A stretch of DNA of 64,000 nucleotides. Origin: Acerihabitans sp047324305 (lineage in GTDB: Bacteria > Pseudomonadota > Gammaproteobacteria > Enterobacterales > Enterobacteriaceae). Both the position numbers and the translations under genes were made by a program. Shown in pieces: positions 32,120-40,649 of this stretch. The stretch spans positions 1,364,001 to 1,428,000 of the forward strand of contig NZ_CP178740.1 of assembly GCF_047324305.1 (NCBI RefSeq), in the 5' to 3' direction. Position 1 is the stretch's first letter; each line of letters starts with the position of its first letter. The notes under the pieces were generated by a model that was given only the letters and a program-made list of their open reading frames with translations, searched no databases and had not been told where the DNA came from.

Positions 32120-33316
32120 ATGATGAATAACAAAAATCGACTGCTGCTAACGTGGATTAGTTTTTTTTCGTACGGATTGACCGGCGCGTTGGTGATTGTC
32201 ACCGGCGTGGTGTTAAGCAATATTGCCGCGTATTTTCAGGTCCCCGTTTCGGCCATGAGCGCCACCTTCACTTTTCTCAACTCCGGTATTTTGCTGGCGA
32301 TTTTCCTGAACGCCTGGCTGATGGAGATTATCCCGCTCAAACGCCAGCTGATTTTCGGCTTCGCGCTGATGGTGCTCGCCATCGCCGGCCTGATGAGCGG
32401 GCATACCCTGGCGCTGTTTTCGCTGTCGATGTTTGTCCTGGGCGTGGTGAGCGGCATTACCATGTCCATCGGCACTTATCTCATCGCTTACCTTTACACC
32501 GGACGGCAGAGGGGTTCGCGCCTGCTGTTTACCGACTCGTTTTTCAGTATGGCCGGGGCGGTATTCCCCATCCTGGCCGGCGTGCTGCTGGCGCGCCATA
32601 TTACCTGGTATTGGGTGTACGCCTGTATCGGCCTGCTGTACGTGGCCATTTTTGTCCTGACGCTGCTGAGCGAATTTCCTGTGCTGGGCAAGAAAGACCG
32701 CGCGGGGGATCCGCTGGCCGTGCCGCCGGCCCGGGAAAAATGGGGCGCAGGGGTACTGCTGCTGTCGGCCGCCGCGCTGTGTTATATCCTGGGGCAGCTG
32801 GGTTTTATCGCCTGGGTGCCTGAATACGCGACCCACAGCTTCGGCATGGATATCGAGCAGGCCGGCGGGCTGGTGGGTAATTTCTGGACGGCGTATATGG
32901 TCGGCATGTGGTTTTTCAGCGCGGTACTGCGCCATGTGGATTTACAGCGCATCGTTACCCTGCTGGCCGCGCTGTCCGCCGTCCTGATGTATCTGTTTAT
33001 CACCTCCGGCCATGGGGAACATCTGCATTATTACCTGCTGGGGCTGGGGTTTGTTTCCAGCGCCATTTATACCACCATTATCACCCTTGGCTCGCAGCAA
33101 ACCCGGGTGACCTCTCCCAAACTGGTGAACACCATTCTCACCTGCGGCACCATCGGCACCATGCTGACATTTGTGGTTACCGGCCCTATCGTCGCGCATC
33201 TGGGGGTAAAATTCGCGCTCATAACCGCCAATGCGCTGTATCTCGCCGTGTTCGTCTTGTGCCTGTCGCTGGGTTTCGTCACCCGCCATAGGCTGCACGG
33301 ACACGCGGGCGAATAA
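32120..33316 (+). CDS. tsgA: TsgA family MFS transporter
   Basis: TsgA is an inner-membrane major facilitator with 12 predicted helices. The substrate is unknown; the Salmonella gene was named for growth on selenite/thiosulfate. The 398-residue protein matches E. coli TsgA closely: LTWISFFSYGLTGALVIVTG at the N terminus, GRQRGSRLLFTDSFFSMAG, EKWGAGVLLLSAAALCYILGQLGFIAWVPEYA, and TTIITLGSQQTRVTSPKLVN. It may start at the second Met. The nirBDC-cysG genes that follow it in E. coli are absent here. Confidence 0.94.
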   Translation: MMNNKNRLLLTWISFFSYGLTGALVIVTGVVLSNIAAYFQVPVSAMSATFTFLNSGILLAIFLNAWLMEIIPLKRQLIFGFALMVLAIAGLMSGHTLALFSLSMFVLGVVSGITMSIGTYLIAYLYTGRQRGSRLLFTDSFFSMAGAVFPILAGVLLARHITWYWVYACIGLLYVAIFVLTLLSEFPVLGKKDRAGDPLAVPPAREKWGAGVLLLSAAALCYILGQLGFIAWVPEYATHSFGMDIEQAGGLVGNFWTAYMVGMWFFSAVLRHVDLQRIVTLLAALSAVLMYLFITSGHGEHLHYYLLGLGFVSSAIYTTIITLGSQQTRVTSPKLVNTILTCGTIGTMLTFVVTGPIVAHLGVKFALITANALYLAVFVLCLSLGFVTRHRLHGHAGE

Positions 33317-33352
33317 CCGGCTGGCCACGCGCATGCCTGGCCCGGGCAGGGA

Positions 33353-33958
33353 CTAGCGCACCAGCAGTGGATAGAGCGACAAGACCAGCGTCGCGGCCAT
33401 CAGGCGATTGAACATCATCTGCCGGTGCGACTGGCCGAGCCTGTTTTTCAACATGCTGCCGAAGGCCGCCCAGGCGCTGACGCAGGGAGCGTTGATCAGG
33501 GTAAAAATCAGGGCGATCAGCACAATATCGCGAAAATGATATTGCAGCGGGGCATAGGCGGTGACGGCGCCTATCGCCATCAGCCAGGTTTTGGGATTCA
33601 GCCATTGAAAAACCACCGCGCCCCAGTAGCCCAACGGCACGGCCGCGCCGCTCAGGCCGCCCGACGGCGCCACGGCGTTGGCGATGCGCCACGCGAGATA
33701 GACCAGGTAACAGGCGCCGCTCACCCTGACCAGGGGAAACAGCATGGGATAGAGCTGGAACAACCGCTCCAGTCCCAGGCCGATGGCCAGTATCATCAAG
33801 CACAGCCCGCAGCTAACGCCGAAAATATGGGGCAAGGTACGGTAAAAACCGAAATTCACCCCGGAACTGGCCAACATGGCATTATTGGGTCCGGGGGTGA
33901 TGGACGTGACAAACGCGTACAGGCAAAAGGCGCTTAGTTCGGCAATGGTATTGGTCAT
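33353..33958 (-). CDS. LysE/RhtB family exporter, paralogue 2
   Basis: A 201-residue LysE/RhtB exporter with six hydrophobic segments. The family motif is TSITPGPNNAMLASSGVNFGFYRTLPHI near residues 18-45, with FQWLNPKTWLMAIGAVTAY in the middle. It differs clearly from the 20-kb paralogue. It lies 41 bases downstream of the DUF1127 gene on the same strand, likely one operon, divergent from a MocR-type regulator. In other bacteria such regulators control adjacent exporters, so an amino acid or amine substrate is plausible but unproven. Confidence 0.92.
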   Translation of the reverse strand: MTNTIAELSAFCLYAFVTSITPGPNNAMLASSGVNFGFYRTLPHIFGVSCGLCLMILAIGLGLERLFQLYPMLFPLVRVSGACYLVYLAWRIANAVAPSGGLSGAAVPLGYWGAVVFQWLNPKTWLMAIGAVTAYAPLQYHFRDIVLIALIFTLINAPCVSAWAAFGSMLKNRLGQSHRQMMFNRLMAATLVLSLYPLLVR

Positions 33959-33999
33959 GGTTCATTCAGTCCTTGTGATAGAAATCCTTTATCAATAAC

Positions 34000-34215
34000 T
34001 TATTTTTTTTCGTCCCGATACGCGACTTCGCTGCGTGAAAGTCCGATATCCTTCAGCTGATCGTCACTCAGGGCGCTTAAGATCAGGCGGTTGCGCCGCC
34101 GCCGCTGCCAGTCGGTGAACCGGTGGTAGAACGCAAGCAGCGGATTCTGACCGACGGCGTGGCGCGGCTTTACGTCCAGGGGAAGGGTCCGGCCTATTTT
34201 TAACGTGTTTTTCAT
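34000..34215 (-). CDS. DUF1127 small basic protein
   Basis: A 71-residue basic protein with the DUF1127 domain at its C terminus (FTDWQRRRRNRLILSALSDDQLKDIGLSRSEVAYR, about residues 33-67). Small DUF1127 proteins affect phosphate and arginine metabolism and RNA turnover in some alphaproteobacteria; a function in enterics is not established. ATG at 34215 has GAGGAGG eight bases before it; the upstream extension of the frame is not family-like. It precedes the LysE-type exporter gene and faces the MocR gene. Confidence 0.88.
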   Translation of the reverse strand: MKNTLKIGRTLPLDVKPRHAVGQNPLLAFYHRFTDWQRRRRNRLILSALSDDQLKDIGLSRSEVAYRDEKK

Positions 34216-34253
34216 GATGGTTCCTCCTCGTCGGTTGATGGAACTATCATGCA

Positions 34254-34271
34254 ACGGTATGCTGATACCGT
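34254..34271. promoter_or_regulatory. Palindrome between the DUF1127 and MocR genes, likely operator
   Basis: ACGGTAT-GCTG-ATACCGT is a perfect 7-base inverted repeat. A further CGGTAT half-site at 34287-34292 is in direct orientation 32 bases from the first. MocR proteins often bind direct or inverted repeats in the gap to a divergent target, so this is the likely site. Confidence 0.5.
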
Positions 34272-34391
34272 ACAGATTCAGAAATCCGGTATTTTCACCA
34301 TACAAATAATAATAATCAGCGCTGTAATGCTTAGATTTCGTCCATTCTGTATTGCTTTTTACTTAGAAAATTTAACCTGTATGAGGGCGAT

Positions 34392-35816
34392 ATGACGCGT
34401 TATGACAACCTGGCCGGTATCATCGGCGAACGTATTGAGCAGGGGCTATATACCTGCGGTCAGCGGTTGCCCTCGGTGCGCGCCCTGAGCCTGGAGCATG
34501 AGGTAAGTATCAGCACCGTGCAACAGGCGTACCGGGTATTGGAGGAACGGCGGCTGATCGAGGCGCGGCCGAAATCAGGTTATTTTGTCAGCCAGCAGCA
34601 TGAGCCGGCCGCGCTGCCGGCCATGTGCCGCCCGGCGCAGCGGCCGGTGGAAATATCCCAATGGGATCTGGTGCTTAAGCTGCTGCGATCCGATCCGGTT
34701 GACGGCATGGTGCATCTGGGGCCGGGTATGCCGGATATCAGTTCGCCCACGTTAAGACCGCTGACCAGACAGTTAAGCCGCATCGCCCTGCATCCGGACC
34801 TGCGCGGCATGACCTACGGCGATATCAGCGGCGCCCCGGCGCTGCGCGAGCAAATCGCCCGGCTGCTGGTGGACAGCGGTTGCCTGGCGCTGCCCGACGA
34901 TATCATGATCACCACCGGTTGCCACGAGGCGCTGTCGATCGCCATTCACGCGTTATGCCAGCCCGGGGATATCGTGGCGGTGGATTCGCCCAGTTTCCAT
35001 GGCGTGACCCAGACGCTGAAGGCCTTCGGCATCAAAGCGCTGGAAATCCCCACCGACCCGGTGACCGGCATCAGTCTTGACGCGCTGGAACTGGCGCTGG
35101 AACAATGGCCGATCAAGGCCATCCAGGTCACGCCCAATTGCAATAATCCACTTGGTTATATTATGCCGGACGCGCACAAGCAGGCGCTGCTGAATCTGGC
35201 GGCGCGCTACGATACGCCGATTATCGAGGACGATGTCTATGGCGATCTGGCCTACCGTTATCCGCGTCCGCACACCATTAAATCCTTTGACGACGACGGC
35301 CGCGTGCTGTTGTGCAGCTCATTTTCCAAAACCCTGGCGCCGGGCCTGCGGGTCGGCTGGATCGTGCCCGGCCGCTATATGGAAAAAGTGATTCATATGA
35401 AGTATATCGGCACCGGCGCCACCGCGTTGCAACCCCAGCTGGCGGTGGCCGAGTTTGTGCGCCAGGGCGATTACCAAAAGCATCTGCGGCGCATGCGCGC
35501 CCGCTACCAGCTTAACTGCGATATCATGACGGACTGGGTCAAGACCTATTTCCCGCCGGAAACCCGCGTCAGCCGGCCCCAGGGAGGATTTTTAATGTGG
35601 ATCGAACTGCCGGAGCACTTTGATTCCCTCAGGCTGAACCGGCAGTTGGAAAAAGGGGGAATACAAATTGCCGTAGGACCGATTTTCTCGGCCTCCGGCA
35701 AATACCGCCATTGTTTTCGCCTCACCTACGCCACCCAGCTCACGGCGGAAATCGAGGCGGCGATCAAAAAAATCGGCGAGACGATTAAACGGCAGTTGGC
35801 CGACGTGACGGCTTGA
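34392..35816 (+). CDS. MocR-type (GntR/aminotransferase) transcriptional regulator
   Basis: MocR/PdxR-type regulators join a GntR winged helix to a fold type I aminotransferase domain that binds PLP. The 474-residue protein has the wHTH at about 1-70 (SVRALSLEHEVSISTVQQAYRVLEERRLIEARPKSGYFV). The aminotransferase domain has NCNNPLGY, EDDVYGDLAY, and the PLP lysine in SSFSKTLAPGLRVGW (about residue 314). It resembles E. coli YdcR. It is divergent from the DUF1127-LysE pair, which it probably controls; the effector is unknown. Confidence 0.92.
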   Translation: MTRYDNLAGIIGERIEQGLYTCGQRLPSVRALSLEHEVSISTVQQAYRVLEERRLIEARPKSGYFVSQQHEPAALPAMCRPAQRPVEISQWDLVLKLLRSDPVDGMVHLGPGMPDISSPTLRPLTRQLSRIALHPDLRGMTYGDISGAPALREQIARLLVDSGCLALPDDIMITTGCHEALSIAIHALCQPGDIVAVDSPSFHGVTQTLKAFGIKALEIPTDPVTGISLDALELALEQWPIKAIQVTPNCNNPLGYIMPDAHKQALLNLAARYDTPIIEDDVYGDLAYRYPRPHTIKSFDDDGRVLLCSSFSKTLAPGLRVGWIVPGRYMEKVIHMKYIGTGATALQPQLAVAEFVRQGDYQKHLRRMRARYQLNCDIMTDWVKTYFPPETRVSRPQGGFLMWIELPEHFDSLRLNRQLEKGGIQIAVGPIFSASGKYRHCFRLTYATQLTAEIEAAIKKIGETIKRQLADVTA

Positions 35817-35826
35817 ACCAGCAGCG

Positions 35827-37125
35827 TCACCGCGTGAAATCGACCTTTTCCGCGGGGCCGTCGAGGAACAGCGTCGCCTGCGACGGCAGCGTCTGGGCAA
35901 TCACCCTGCCCCGGCGGATCACGTAGCGCGGCGCGGTTTGCCGGCGCACCGCGTCAAAACCGTTTTCCGCCGGCAGGATCACCAGATTGGCGCTGTTGCC
36001 TTCCTGGATACCGTAATCATCAAGGTGCATAGCGCGGGCGCTGTTAACGGTAATCAGCTCCAGGCCCCGGTTAATTTGCTCATACCCCATCAGCTGGCAG
36101 ATATGCAGGCCCATATGCAGCACCTGCAGCATATTGCCGGTACCGAGCGGATACCAGGGATCAAACACATCGTCGTGGCCGAAACAGACATTGATGCCCG
36201 CCGCCATCAGCTCCTTGACCCGCGTGACCCCCCGCCGTTTGGGATAATCGTCAAACCGGCCCTGCAAATGGATATTCACCAGCGGGTTGGCGACAAAATT
36301 GATGCCTGAAAGCTTCAGCAGCCGGAACAGGCGCGCGGTATAGGCGCCGTTATAGGAATGCATCGCCGTGGTATGGCTGGCGGTTACGCGCGCGCCCATG
36401 CCGTCGCGGTGCGCCAGCGCCGCGACGGTTTCCACGAAGCGCGACTGCTCATCGTCGATTTCATCGCAGTGCACGTCCACCAGCCGGTCGTATTTCAGCG
36501 CCAGGGCGAACGCTGTATGCAGCGACTCCACGCCGTACTCGCGGGTAAACTCAAAATGCGGGATAGCGCCCACCACATCGGCGCCCAGACGCAACGCCTC
36601 CTCCAGCAGTTCCCCGCCGCGCGGATAAGACAAAATGCCTTCCTGCGGAAACGCCACCAGTTGCAAGTCCACCCAGGGCGCCGCCTCGCGCTTGACCTCA
36701 AGCATCGCCCTGAGCGCCGTCAGCGTGGGATCGGAAACGTCGATATGGGTACGCACGTGTTGAATGCCGTTGGCGATTTGCCATTTAAGCGTTTGCCAGG
36801 CGCGCCGTTTTACGTCCTCGTGGGTCAGCTGCGCTTTACGCTCCGCCCAGCGTTCAATGCCCTCGAACAGCGTGCCGGACTGGTTCCAGTGGGGGTCGCC
36901 GGCGGTCTGGGTGGTATCGAGATGAATATGCGGCTCGACAAAGGGCGGAATAACCAGGCCGCCTCCGGCGTCCAGCGTTCCCGGCGCCTCCCCGGCGTCG
37001 GCGGGCGGCGTCTCCGGCGCGGCGGTGATCCGCGCGAAACGCCCCTGCTCGACGCTAATGCGCCACAGGCCTTCCCGCTGGGGCAGGCGGGCATTGATGA
37101 TGTATTGCAATGGACATTCCGGCAC
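35827..37125 (-). CDS. codA: Cytosine deaminase
   Basis: CodA hydrolyses cytosine to uracil and ammonia in pyrimidine salvage. The 432-residue amidohydrolase is strongly like E. coli CodA. Metal and catalytic motifs are EPHIHLDTTQTAG (His66, His68), DVHCDEIDDEQSRF (His and catalytic Glu), ASHTTAMHSY and FGHDDVFDPWYPLGTGNM (metal Asp). E. coli has codB, the cytosine permease, directly upstream; none is here and the upstream gap is only 150 bases. Its start MPECPLQYIINARLP is plausible. Confidence 0.95.
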   Translation of the reverse strand: MPECPLQYIINARLPQREGLWRISVEQGRFARITAAPETPPADAGEAPGTLDAGGGLVIPPFVEPHIHLDTTQTAGDPHWNQSGTLFEGIERWAERKAQLTHEDVKRRAWQTLKWQIANGIQHVRTHIDVSDPTLTALRAMLEVKREAAPWVDLQLVAFPQEGILSYPRGGELLEEALRLGADVVGAIPHFEFTREYGVESLHTAFALALKYDRLVDVHCDEIDDEQSRFVETVAALAHRDGMGARVTASHTTAMHSYNGAYTARLFRLLKLSGINFVANPLVNIHLQGRFDDYPKRRGVTRVKELMAAGINVCFGHDDVFDPWYPLGTGNMLQVLHMGLHICQLMGYEQINRGLELITVNSARAMHLDDYGIQEGNSANLVILPAENGFDAVRRQTAPRYVIRRGRVIAQTLPSQATLFLDGPAEKVDFTR

Positions 37126-37275
37126 GGTTCACCTCGTTACAGGACGGGACGCAAGGATTCATCCGGCAAGCTTAACGCAACCGCCGTCCCTTGTCCGCAG
37201 CTTCCTTTGATAACCACCGCAAGGCCCAAGTCTAGCCAAGCGCCGCTGTTTTTAGCCGGCGCGAGCAATGCTCAA

Positions 37276-38280
37276 CTACGGGCGGGCGACAAATCCCACG
37301 GCCTGGTACACCTGGCGCAGGGTCTGCTGCGCGCGCGCGCTCGCCTTGGCCGCGCCGTCGCGCATAATCTGGTTAAGCAGGGCATCATCCGCGCGAAAAT
37401 GGCGATAACGCGCCTGCAGATCGGTGAGCATGCCGGACACGGCGTCCGCCACCGCCCCTTTCAGGTGGCCGTACATCTGGCCCTCGAATTCATGTTCCAG
37501 GGCAATAATGGATTTGCCGGTGACGCCTGCGAGGATATCGAGCAGGTTCGACACCCCGGGTTTGGCTACGGGGTCGTAGCGCACCACCGGCGGCTCTTCC
37601 GAATCGGTCAGGGCGCGTTTCAGTTTCTTCGCCGCCGATTTTGGATCTTCGAGCAGCGTAATCACGTTGTTGCGATTGTCATCCGACTTGGACATTTTTT
37701 TGCTCGGATCGAGCAGCGACATCACCCGGGCGCCGGATTTGGGAATAAAGGGGTCGGGCAAGGTAAAGATAGGCCCATAGAGCGCGTTAAAACGCTGGAC
37801 GATATCCCGCGTCAGCTCCAGATGCTGCTTCTGATCGTCGCCCACCGGCACCTGGTTGGTCTGGTAGAGCAGGATATCAGCCGCCATCAGCACCGGATAA
37901 TCGAACAGGCCGGCGTTAATGTTATCGGCGTAACGGGCCGATTTGTCCTTGAACTGGGTCATGCGGCTCAGCTCGCCGAAATAGGTGTAGCAGTTGAGCA
38001 GCCAGCCCAGCTGCGTGTGTTCCGGCACATGGGACTGCACAAAGATGGTGCTTTTTTCCGGGTCGATGCCGCAGGCCAGGTACATCGCCAACAGATCCAG
38101 GGTGGCGTTGCGTAGTTTCTGCGCATCCTGGCGCGCGGTGATGGCATGCAGATCGACGATGCAATAAATACAGTCGTAATCATCCTGCATGGTAACCCAC
38201 TGACGCAGCGCACCCATATAATTGCCAATGGTCAATTCGCCTGAGGGCTGCGCGCCGCTGAATACGATGGGTTTACTCAT
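37276..38280 (-). CDS. trpS: Tryptophanyl-tRNA synthetase
   Basis: TrpS is the class Ic synthetase that charges tRNA-Trp. From ATG at 38280 it is 334 residues, as in E. coli: MSKPIVFSGAQPSGELTIGNYMGAL with the HIGH-like TIGN, DLHAIT, and KKMSKSDDN with the KMSKS loop near residue 196. A longer open frame upstream lies in gph and is not used. It is the last gene of the dam-type operon, one base after gph. Confidence 0.98.
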   Translation of the reverse strand: MSKPIVFSGAQPSGELTIGNYMGALRQWVTMQDDYDCIYCIVDLHAITARQDAQKLRNATLDLLAMYLACGIDPEKSTIFVQSHVPEHTQLGWLLNCYTYFGELSRMTQFKDKSARYADNINAGLFDYPVLMAADILLYQTNQVPVGDDQKQHLELTRDIVQRFNALYGPIFTLPDPFIPKSGARVMSLLDPSKKMSKSDDNRNNVITLLEDPKSAAKKLKRALTDSEEPPVVRYDPVAKPGVSNLLDILAGVTGKSIIALEHEFEGQMYGHLKGAVADAVSGMLTDLQARYRHFRADDALLNQIMRDGAAKASARAQQTLRQVYQAVGFVARP

Positions 38281-38281
38281 T

Positions 38282-38980
38282 TTACGCTTCCTGATTATCT
38301 GTAGATGACAACCCAAGGATGGGCAGGAGATCGGCAAAACGGTCCAGGACATAATCCGGATGGCTCGTTTCGATCGTTTCGCCATAGTTATAACCGTACG
38401 TCATGCCGACGCAGGGGCAGCCGGCGGCTTTGGCCGCAATGATATCATTGCGCGAATCGCCGACAAACAGCAGTTCCTCAACGTAGAGTCCCAGTTTGCC
38501 CAATACCAGGTAGATGGGCGCCGGGTGCGGTTTTTTCGCCGCCACGTCATCCCCGCCGATCAGCAGCGAAAAATAGCTGTCGATACCCAGCGATGCCAGC
38601 AGCGGCGCGACAAAAGGCGTGGGTTTGTTGGTCACCACCGCCATGGGCAGGCCGTGGGCGGCCAGACGGGCCAGCGTGTCTTTTACCTGCGGGAACAGCC
38701 GGCTGCCCTGCTCAACGGTCTGGGCGTAAAACTGGTCGAACAGCACGCGCGTCTCGCGGCACAGCGCGGGTTCGGGCGAGGCGCCGGCCCAAATCAGGGC
38801 GCGTTCGACTAAAACGTCGGCGCCATTGCCTATCCAGGTGGAAATCAGCGTCTGCCCCGCGGGCGGAAGTCCCTGTGCCTGGAGAGCCTGATCGAGCGCG
38901 CTGCTGAGCCCCGGGGCGGTATCGGTTAAGGTGCCATCAAGGTCGAAGGCCAGTCCGCGGATGTTGCAAAGCTTACTCAT
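38282..38980 (-). CDS. gph: Phosphoglycolate phosphatase
   Basis: Gph is a HAD-family phosphatase that removes 2-phosphoglycolate formed during repair of DNA 3' ends. From ATG at 38980 it is 232 residues. It has the nucleophile motif FDLDGTLTDT (Asp13), VTNKP (motif II), and FVGDSRNDIIAAKAAG (acidic motif). The upstream-extended frame runs inside rpe and is not used. The start overlaps the rpe end by 8 bases, and trpS follows after one base. Confidence 0.97.
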   Translation of the reverse strand: MSKLCNIRGLAFDLDGTLTDTAPGLSSALDQALQAQGLPPAGQTLISTWIGNGADVLVERALIWAGASPEPALCRETRVLFDQFYAQTVEQGSRLFPQVKDTLARLAAHGLPMAVVTNKPTPFVAPLLASLGIDSYFSLLIGGDDVAAKKPHPAPIYLVLGKLGLYVEELLFVGDSRNDIIAAKAAGCPCVGMTYGYNYGETIETSHPDYVLDRFADLLPILGLSSTDNQEA

Positions 38981-39704
38981 GGCTGTTTTTTCGCTCAAGG
39001 CGGCTATCCCCGGGTCTGGTGTTATCCGGCTCAGGACGGCTGGCGCCCAGCTCGCGACGCATGGCGTCGATAATGGCCCGGTAGTCGGGATGGCCGAAGA
39101 TCGCCGAGCCGGCGACAAACATATCCGCGCCGGCGGCGGCGATGGCGCCGATATTATCGACTTTGACGCCGCCATCCACTTCCAGGCGAATATCGCGACC
39201 GCTGTCGTCAATCAGCCGGCGCACCTGGCGCAGCTTGTCGAGAGTGCCGGGAATAAACGACTGGCCGCCGAAACCGGGATTAACCGACATCAGCAGGATA
39301 ATATCGAGCTGGTCCATGACATAATCCAGGTAACTGAGCGGCGTTGCCGGGTTAAGCACCAGGCCGGCCTTGCAGCCGTGGGATTTGATCAGCTGCAGCG
39401 AGCGGTGGACATGTTCCGAGGCTTCGGGATGAAAAGTGATGTAACTGGCGCCTGCGGCGGCAAAATCGGGAATCAGGCGATCTACCGGCTTGACCATCAA
39501 ATGGACGTCGATGGGGGCGGTGATGCCGAAGTCGCGCAGGGCCTTGAGAACCATCGGCCCCATGGTGAGGTTGGGTACGTAGTGGTTATCCATCACATCG
39601 AAGTGAACCACATCGCCGCCGGCGGCCAATACCCGGGCGGTGTCTTCGCCCAGACGGGCAAAATCCGCCGAAAGGATGGATGGGGCGATTAAAAAATTTT
39701 TCAT
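38973..39704 (-). CDS. rpe: Ribulose-phosphate 3-epimerase
   Basis: Rpe interconverts ribulose 5-phosphate and xylulose 5-phosphate in the pentose phosphate pathway. From ATG at 39704 (GGAGACGCGG before it) the protein is 243 residues: MKNFLIAPSILSADFARLG, the metal/catalytic VVHFDVMDNHYVPNLTMGP, MSVNPGFGGQSF and LEVDGGVKVDNI. E. coli Rpe is 225 residues; here an 18-residue charged tail rich in Arg, Pro and Glu is added and overlaps gph by 8 bases. Confidence 0.97.
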   Translation of the reverse strand: MKNFLIAPSILSADFARLGEDTARVLAAGGDVVHFDVMDNHYVPNLTMGPMVLKALRDFGITAPIDVHLMVKPVDRLIPDFAAAGASYITFHPEASEHVHRSLQLIKSHGCKAGLVLNPATPLSYLDYVMDQLDIILLMSVNPGFGGQSFIPGTLDKLRQVRRLIDDSGRDIRLEVDGGVKVDNIGAIAAAGADMFVAGSAIFGHPDYRAIIDAMRRELGASRPEPDNTRPGDSRLERKNSHE

Positions 39705-39726
39705 CCGCGTCTCCAATCATTAATGG

Positions 39727-40566
39727 TCAGTCAATGGCGCCGGAGCGGTCAGCATAATCATACAGCGCCAGCAGCTCGTTCACCTTGATGCGGCCAAGGA
39801 TATTGCGGCTGATGGTGCGCCGGCCTTTCACCACATGCAGCACCGCGTCGCAATACCACTCCCGCGTCAGCAGAGTGTCATGGTTGGAAATCAGTACCGG
39901 CACCTGCGCTTCGCTGGCCAGCCGGTAGGCTATCCGCGCCAGGTTCTGCTGCTCAAGGTTATTGAAACTATTCGTATGGTACGCCGTAAAATTGGCCGTG
40001 GTCGACAACGGCACATACGGCGGATCGCAGTACACCACAGATCCCTGCGCCGCTTTATGCAGGGTCTGCTGATAATGTTCACAGACAAAAACGGCCTGCT
40101 GGGCTTTCTCTGCAAACCAGTTGAGTTCGTTTTCGGGGAAATAGGGTTTTTTGTAGCGGCCGAAAGGCACGTTGAACTCGCCGCTCAGGTTATAACGGCA
40201 CAGGCCGTTATAACAATGGCGATTGAGATAAAGAAACAGCACCGCCCGCCGATAAGCATCGGTACAGAGGTTAAATTCGCTGCGCAGCAGATAATACACC
40301 TGCGACGTATTGGTCTCGGCGTTAAACATCAGCCGTGCGTCGCCGATAAATTCACTGGTGCGTTCTTTGACGATGTTGTACAGATTGATGAGATCGCTAT
40401 TGATATCAGCAAGGATGTACTTCTCGTAGTCGGTATTCAAAAATACCGACCCCGCGCCGACAAAGGGCTCGATCAGGCAATCCCCCGCGGGTAAATGGCG
40501 GCGGATATCTTCTATTAGCGGATATTTACCGCCAGCCCATTTCAAAAACGCGCGGTTCTTCTTCAT
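39727..40566 (-). CDS. dam: DNA adenine methylase
   Basis: Dam methylates adenine in GATC for mismatch repair strand choice, replication timing and gene control. The 279-residue protein has FVGAGSVF (AdoMet binding, residues 35-42) and catalytic DPPY at 181-184, and starts MKKNRAFLKWAGGKYPLIEDI. The recognition region (RYNLSGEFNVPFGRYKKPY) is conserved. It stands between damX and rpe, as in E. coli. Confidence 0.98.
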   Translation of the reverse strand: MKKNRAFLKWAGGKYPLIEDIRRHLPAGDCLIEPFVGAGSVFLNTDYEKYILADINSDLINLYNIVKERTSEFIGDARLMFNAETNTSQVYYLLRSEFNLCTDAYRRAVLFLYLNRHCYNGLCRYNLSGEFNVPFGRYKKPYFPENELNWFAEKAQQAVFVCEHYQQTLHKAAQGSVVYCDPPYVPLSTTANFTAYHTNSFNNLEQQNLARIAYRLASEAQVPVLISNHDTLLTREWYCDAVLHVVKGRRTISRNILGRIKVNELLALYDYADRSGAID

Positions 40567-40649
40567 GCCGTCGATTGTTACTCACACACTCTCAAGAGCC
40601 GCGGATTGTACTCTGTTTAGGACCCATACATCAGGTTAAATTCAGGAAC

